A stretch of DNA of 45,201 nt from positions 1 to 45,201 of the forward strand of contig NZ_JAAHGH010000057.1 of the NCBI RefSeq assembly GCF_010672525.1. The letters are read 5' to 3'. Under the pieces are notes generated by a model, which ran no database searches, had not been told where the DNA came from, and worked only from the letters and a program-made list of their open reading frames with translations. This document shows positions 41,479 through 45,201 of this stretch, in pieces; position 1 is the stretch's first letter, and every line of letters begins with the position of its first letter. This stretch comes from Okeania sp. SIO2B3 (lineage in GTDB: Bacteria > Cyanobacteriota > Cyanobacteriia > Cyanobacteriales > Microcoleaceae). A program made the position numbers and the translations under genes.

Positions 41479-42708
41479 TCAAGGTATAACAAATTGAATC
41501 ACACCCCACTGACCATTTGTTAACCACAAAGGATCTTCTTCATTTAATATTTCGATTTGATCGGGTTCTAAGCTAGTTGCTACTTCTGACTTTAAGGTAC
41601 GCAAAGCTACAAATGCTGTAGGAAAATAATAACCAATATCTGACAAAGGGGTAGTAAATAACCAGTGGCGATCGCCTAAGATACGCCGATAGTTAGCATC
41701 ACCTTTAATCAAAACCAGACTTGCCTTAGCTAATTCCTCTCTCACAGACTCTGGCATTTCCCAAAAAGCTAGTGGCGCATTCCAAAAAAAGTCATCTCGG
41801 CAAATTAAACGACCGATACTAATATATTCTTGTAAGCGAGTTGCCAACGTTTTTACATTTTCTGAGGCATCATTAGCTAAGATTTCCAGAGTGTAAAAAA
41901 CATCTTGACTCATAGCATCAGAGACAAAAGTTGGATGTGCTTTCAAATGCAAATAAACAATATTGGCAGTTTGAGTAGATAAAAGGAAATCTATCAGAAA
42001 AAAATCGCAAACTAACTCAAAACCTGCATTATCTATAATTAAATCTATCCGTTGCCCCTGAATATGACTTAAATAGTCGATTAAATTGTAAGTATCATCT
42101 ACTAATATGTGAGATTGTTGTTGTTGAAGGTCTCTAGTAGTCCGGTCCTCTGCTTCAACTGGCCATAAACTCAAATCGGCTTGATTACCCCACAAAGCAG
42201 TTTGCAACAGAGCTGTGAGACAAACTTGATAACTCTGTTGTTGTGGTAGAGCAGTATTTAAACCATTGATGCGATCGCCTATTTCACGGATAGCAGCCAT
42301 TGATTTTTCTAAACTTAAGCGTTTTTGGTAACCAAAAGGGTCTATTCCTTGCCAAATTCCAGGCACAAAATAATCTGTTGCCTCTAACAAACGTCGGAAA
42401 AAATAAGCTTCAGCAAAATAAAAAGGTAAATCAAACCAACTTCTGCCTTCAAAAGACTCTAAGTAGGATGTCCAAGCTGCTACATCTGGTCCTTTGTCAT
42501 CGATCAGGGGTCGTACCCATCCTTCAAATAAATCTACAGTTAGAGACTCTAACTGTTGGACAATAGTTGGAGGAAAATTATTGTCTTTGATAACTCGTTC
42601 GATGACACCCGGTAGTCTACAAACCATTGTGTAATGAGCAAAGGTATTTTCTTCTGAAGGCATCACGGGTAAAGGCAATAGTGAGTCACTGGTTTCAAAT
42701 TCAGTCAT
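41479..42708 (-). CDS. DUF89/ARMT1-family damage-control phosphatase-like protein
   Basis: 409 residues. The two DUF89 signature stretches are present: IDLIIDNAGFELVCDFFLID, with the metal-binding Asp and Asn, and VLIKGDANYRRILGDRHW, with the KGDxNYR motif. Between them lie LKAHPTFVSDAM and FFWNAPLAFWEMP, as in subfamily III (ARMT1-like) proteins. The N-terminal helical part (FAHYTMVCRLPGVIERVI, then FYFAEAYFFRRLLEATDYF) also fits. Family members are metal-dependent phosphatases that remove damaged or overabundant sugar phosphates; the substrate here is unknown. The start is ATG 42708, directly bordered by an IS630-like mini-element that separates it from the CRISPR array. Confidence 0.88.
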   Translation of the reverse strand: MTEFETSDSLLPLPVMPSEENTFAHYTMVCRLPGVIERVIKDNNFPPTIVQQLESLTVDLFEGWVRPLIDDKGPDVAAWTSYLESFEGRSWFDLPFYFAEAYFFRRLLEATDYFVPGIWQGIDPFGYQKRLSLEKSMAAIREIGDRINGLNTALPQQQSYQVCLTALLQTALWGNQADLSLWPVEAEDRTTRDLQQQQSHILVDDTYNLIDYLSHIQGQRIDLIIDNAGFELVCDFFLIDFLLSTQTANIVYLHLKAHPTFVSDAMSQDVFYTLEILANDASENVKTLATRLQEYISIGRLICRDDFFWNAPLAFWEMPESVREELAKASLVLIKGDANYRRILGDRHWLFTTPLSDIGYYFPTAFVALRTLKSEVATSLEPDQIEILNEEDPLWLTNGQWGVIQFVIP

Positions 42709-42711
42709 GTA

Positions 42712-42797
42712 TTTACAGGGAGTAAGCAGTAGGGGGAAAGAATTGATAATTTCTGTACAATAATTAATTTTATTTTTTATTATGGCAGATATCTATT
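42712..42797. mobile_element. Partial IS630-like MITE bordering the CRISPR array
   Basis: About 42735-42797 follows 8461-8521 almost base for base: AATTGATAATTTCTGTA, an AT-rich stretch, then TGGCAGATATCTATT against TGGAGATGTCTATT. It ends where the first CRISPR repeat becomes recognisable, so it probably invaded or truncated the array edge. The left end is too worn to place. Confidence 0.5.
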
Positions 42798-43045
42798 CAT
42801 TCCGCTTCAAACGAAGCACTAGAGACTGAACTTCTCCTTCCTAGTACTACTGCGTCAGATTTGAGTTTCCATTAATTCCGCTTCAAACGAAGCACTAGAG
42901 AAACAGGAGACCAGCTTTTTATGGCTTTCTCCTGCTTGTTTCCATTAATTCCGCTTCAAACGAAGCACTAGAGGGTCTTAACCGTGAAAGCTATCGGGCG
43001 AACTGACACGTTTCCATTAATTCCGCTCCGGCGAGCACCTAAAGT
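42789..43045 (-). CRISPR. Small CRISPR array: 4 repeats (2 complete, 2 degenerate), 3 spacers
   Basis: 36-bp repeats at 42865-42900 and 42938-42973 are identical. A repeat at 42789-42824 differs only in its first 10 bases, and one at 43010-43045 differs in its second half. Spacers are 42825-42864 (40 bp), 42901-42937 (37 bp) and 42974-43009 (36 bp) and share no sequence. The repeat contains the hairpin GCTTCAAACGAAGC. Read on the minus strand it ends AATGGAAAC, like the 5' crRNA tag of many cyanobacterial type I/III repeats, and the damaged 3' end at 42789 then marks the trailer, so the leader would lie towards 43090. No cas gene is in the window. Transcription and use by a Cas system elsewhere are unknown. 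Confidence 0.85.
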
Positions 43046-43089
43046 ATGGGAAAAAAAAGGTGTGATCGCCTTTGTTTTTAGTTGTCAGA

Positions 43090-45117
43090 TCAAGATTTTG
43101 TGACTTTGGCAATTAATCGCCAGAAATTGAGCCGACCGACATCCATCCTCCAAGTATCTACCACCCGCACACTCCAGCTTCCTTGGATCTGTTTACCTTC
43201 AAAAGCAGCTAAGGCAGGCAATTGGGATACTGTATAAACTTCCTGAATATCGTCTGTAGAACCTCCTGTGTGATTGTGAAGTGTCACCGCAGTCCCATCT
43301 GGGGCAATGATATCAATCCGTAAATCGCCGATATAGGTGTGAGTGAGGTCAATTCTGAACCGAATTTCCCGAATTAATCCACTTTGAGAGACTTCTAGTT
43401 TGCTCTCAACTGGGTTACCCACATCAGGAATGTCCAAGTCTGATTGAACCATCTGATCGATGATGATTATGTCATCAATAGCTTCTTTGACGGCTTTGAA
43501 AGCATTGACTTTGCCATGACCGAACCAGAGACTAAAGCCATCAACGAAATCACCAGGCTGATTCACAGGCGTATCTGACTCAATCTTCAAATCCTTGTCC
43601 GCAGTCTGCTGAACAATTTGCTTAACTTGTAATGCTGTCAGTTGGGGATTGGCGGAAAGCATAAGTCCACATACCCCAGCAACGGTAGGAGTTGCACTAG
43701 ATGTACCGCCGAAACGGTTAGTATAGCTGGAGTCTAGCGTAAAATCTGCCCCCATGTTTTCATTATCCGTTGTCACTATCCCACGACCAGGCAATTTTTC
43801 ATTGGTTAGGTCGTGAAAGTTATTGGTGGGGGCACAAACGGAAATTTCCCTTCCCCAAGATGAATAAGCCGCTCTGGTTTTGAGAGAAGTACAGCCACTA
43901 ACGGTAATCACATCAGGGTGAGCAGCAATCCAGCGATCAATTGGACCACTGTAGCGGATAATACCAAACCTGGGATGAAAATACTCGTAAGTAAGTGTAT
44001 TATCAAGATCCTTAACTGGACAATTATTATTCCCGGCAGCTACGCAGATTACCAAACCTTTCCCACGCCGTCCTCCATTCCTAACTAAATCAGAAATCAC
44101 ATCAAAAAATACTTGACTAAGAGGTGCATTAGTTGGTCCAAATCCCCAAGAACAAGAAACAATATCTGCTTCTCGGGAAATCCGTTGGAATAGTTGAATC
44201 ATCTCAGCATCATTAAAAGCAAGAGGAAATCGCACTGCTAGCAATGCACAACCTGGTGCTAGTCCAACTGTCCCTTGTCCATTGATCTCTGCCAAAGCAA
44301 CTCCAGCACAGGGGGTTCCATGATAGTCATCTCCTTGAGGGAGCACATTATCGTTATAAAAGACCTTTCCGTTGCTCTCAAAGGCATTCAAGCGACCAAC
44401 CACTTTTCCCTGTCCCTGAAAATCAGGATGGGTTAAGTCAAACCCGTCATCCGCCACACAGATTACGATATCCCGTGAACCTTGGGTGATTTCCCAAGCA
44501 TCGGGAGCAAAAATTCCAGCTCCAGCGACTAATTCCGCTCCATCTACCGGAGCATGGAGATGCCATTGCTGGGGAAACAACTCATCTGCGGGAATAAAGT
44601 CAAACCTTTGTAGTGATCGAACTAAATTCGGTTCAGCGTATTCGACATCGCTACGGGCGGCGGCCAAATTAGCTGTCTTGATCGGGTTGCGCCCTGTTGC
44701 AGTAGTTACTCGCAGCAATAGGGTATTTTTTCCCAAATCTTGGACAACCTCTAGGTTCTCATCTTGGGTGTACTGCTCAATAGTTTGCGCCGTTGTTTCT
44801 GGCTTAAACTTCACAAAAAAAGTGTCACTGATGAGGTATTGGGAATCAGGTTGACCCGGAGTTCGATAGACATGATGCACTACAGTTCCAGATTGGCGTA
44901 ATTGATCCATTAAACCATTGCGATCTGTTCCTGCAGTAGCCCGAACCAAATTAGAGCTAACCTGAGCCATATTCTCCAGGGAAAGTCTGGCCTTACTTGC
45001 TTCAGCCTTTGCTGCTTCTATATTTGGTGCCTGTAACGTAATATCTCTTTCGGTATGCTCGATCGCAATTTTACGTCCACCTTGCCATAAATAATTATTA
45101 TTTATCATATTATTCAC
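43090..45117 (-). CDS. Subtilisin/kexin-like serine protease with P domain (PrcA-like)
   Basis: 675 residues. Residues ~1-180 are a propeptide-like region (YLWQGGRKIAIEHTERDITL, then FFVKFKPETTAQTIEQYTQD). The S8 catalytic domain follows with D223 (ICVADDGFDLTHPDF), H266 (DDYHGTPCAGVALAE), N363 (CVAAGNNNCPV) and S473 (RFGGTSSATPTVAG). The C-terminus (~560-675) is a proprotein-convertase P domain (LTHTYIGDLRIDIIAPDG to SWSVRVVDTWRMDVGRLNFW). The DDG around the Asp and the P domain put it in the kexin group, and the build matches the calcium-dependent protease PrcA described in Anabaena. No signal peptide is evident, so it may work inside the cell or leave by another path. It faces the CRISPR array across about 45 bp. 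Confidence 0.93.
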   Translation of the reverse strand: MNNMINNNYLWQGGRKIAIEHTERDITLQAPNIEAAKAEASKARLSLENMAQVSSNLVRATAGTDRNGLMDQLRQSGTVVHHVYRTPGQPDSQYLISDTFFVKFKPETTAQTIEQYTQDENLEVVQDLGKNTLLLRVTTATGRNPIKTANLAAARSDVEYAEPNLVRSLQRFDFIPADELFPQQWHLHAPVDGAELVAGAGIFAPDAWEITQGSRDIVICVADDGFDLTHPDFQGQGKVVGRLNAFESNGKVFYNDNVLPQGDDYHGTPCAGVALAEINGQGTVGLAPGCALLAVRFPLAFNDAEMIQLFQRISREADIVSCSWGFGPTNAPLSQVFFDVISDLVRNGGRRGKGLVICVAAGNNNCPVKDLDNTLTYEYFHPRFGIIRYSGPIDRWIAAHPDVITVSGCTSLKTRAAYSSWGREISVCAPTNNFHDLTNEKLPGRGIVTTDNENMGADFTLDSSYTNRFGGTSSATPTVAGVCGLMLSANPQLTALQVKQIVQQTADKDLKIESDTPVNQPGDFVDGFSLWFGHGKVNAFKAVKEAIDDIIIIDQMVQSDLDIPDVGNPVESKLEVSQSGLIREIRFRIDLTHTYIGDLRIDIIAPDGTAVTLHNHTGGSTDDIQEVYTVSQLPALAAFEGKQIQGSWSVRVVDTWRMDVGRLNFWRLIAKVTKS

Positions 45118-45201
45118 CTCTCTATAGATATTTATCAGCTTTTTTGCCCAAAATTTTCCTTAACTTGAACTAATTAGAAATACTTTTTGTCCGGTGCAAA
45201 A

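Noticed and set aside
42709-43089. Search for cas genes or a cas6 fragment beside the CRISPR array
   Set aside because: Both neighbours are complete unrelated genes (DUF89 and subtilase); no cas-like frame in the remaining sequence.

Overview
The window looks like chromosomal DNA of a low-GC, repeat-rich, probably filamentous cyanobacterium. The evidence is frequent GCGATCGC (HIP1) octamers inside genes, heptanucleotide short tandem repeats in most intergenic gaps, and cyanobacterial families: an SLH-domain porin, a TPR-CHAT protein, Uma2 and DUF4058 proteins, a pentapeptide-repeat protein and a PrcA-like protease. A Trichodesmium/Okeania-type genome is a reasonable guess, but it is an inference. 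No rRNA or tRNA gene was recognised.

Layout. 1-3.2 kb: end of a TauD/gamma-butyrobetaine-hydroxylase-like dioxygenase, a DUF4058 pseudogene broken by two insertions, a plant-type nicotinamidase and an SDR. 3.8-6.1 kb: nadB and a single-domain response regulator. 6.2-11.6 kb: miniature elements, a DUF3768 protein, an aldo/keto reductase, a tnpB remnant and a TetR regulator followed by a peroxiredoxin-like gene. 12.6-29.7 kb, mostly minus strand: a SHOCT membrane protein, two paralogous RND pumps, a TPR-CHAT protease-like protein, Uma2 and an HlyD-type membrane fusion protein. Between the two RND genes lies a plus-strand, decaying defence cluster: vapB, a broken vapC and an apeA-like HEPN gene with an internal stop. 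30.5-34 kb: a porin with a triplicated 3' end and a pentapeptide protein. 34-45 kb: IS remnants, a hypothetical protein, a trypsin-TPR protein, a coiled-coil membrane protein, acylphosphatase, an aspartate aminotransferase, a DUF89/ARMT1 protein, a small CRISPR array without cas genes, and a subtilisin/kexin-like protease.

Functional themes. Nicotinamidase (salvage) and NadB (de novo) both supply NAD. HlyD plus two RND pumps could form a tripartite efflux system. vapBC-apeA plus the CRISPR array are anti-phage or stress loci, and most are damaged.

The strongest new signal is a set of miniature inverted-repeat elements. In several cases the exact 8-bp target duplication can be read. One copy inside vapC and one inside the DUF4058 gene restore the reading frame when removed on paper. 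The same families fill many of the intergenic gaps.
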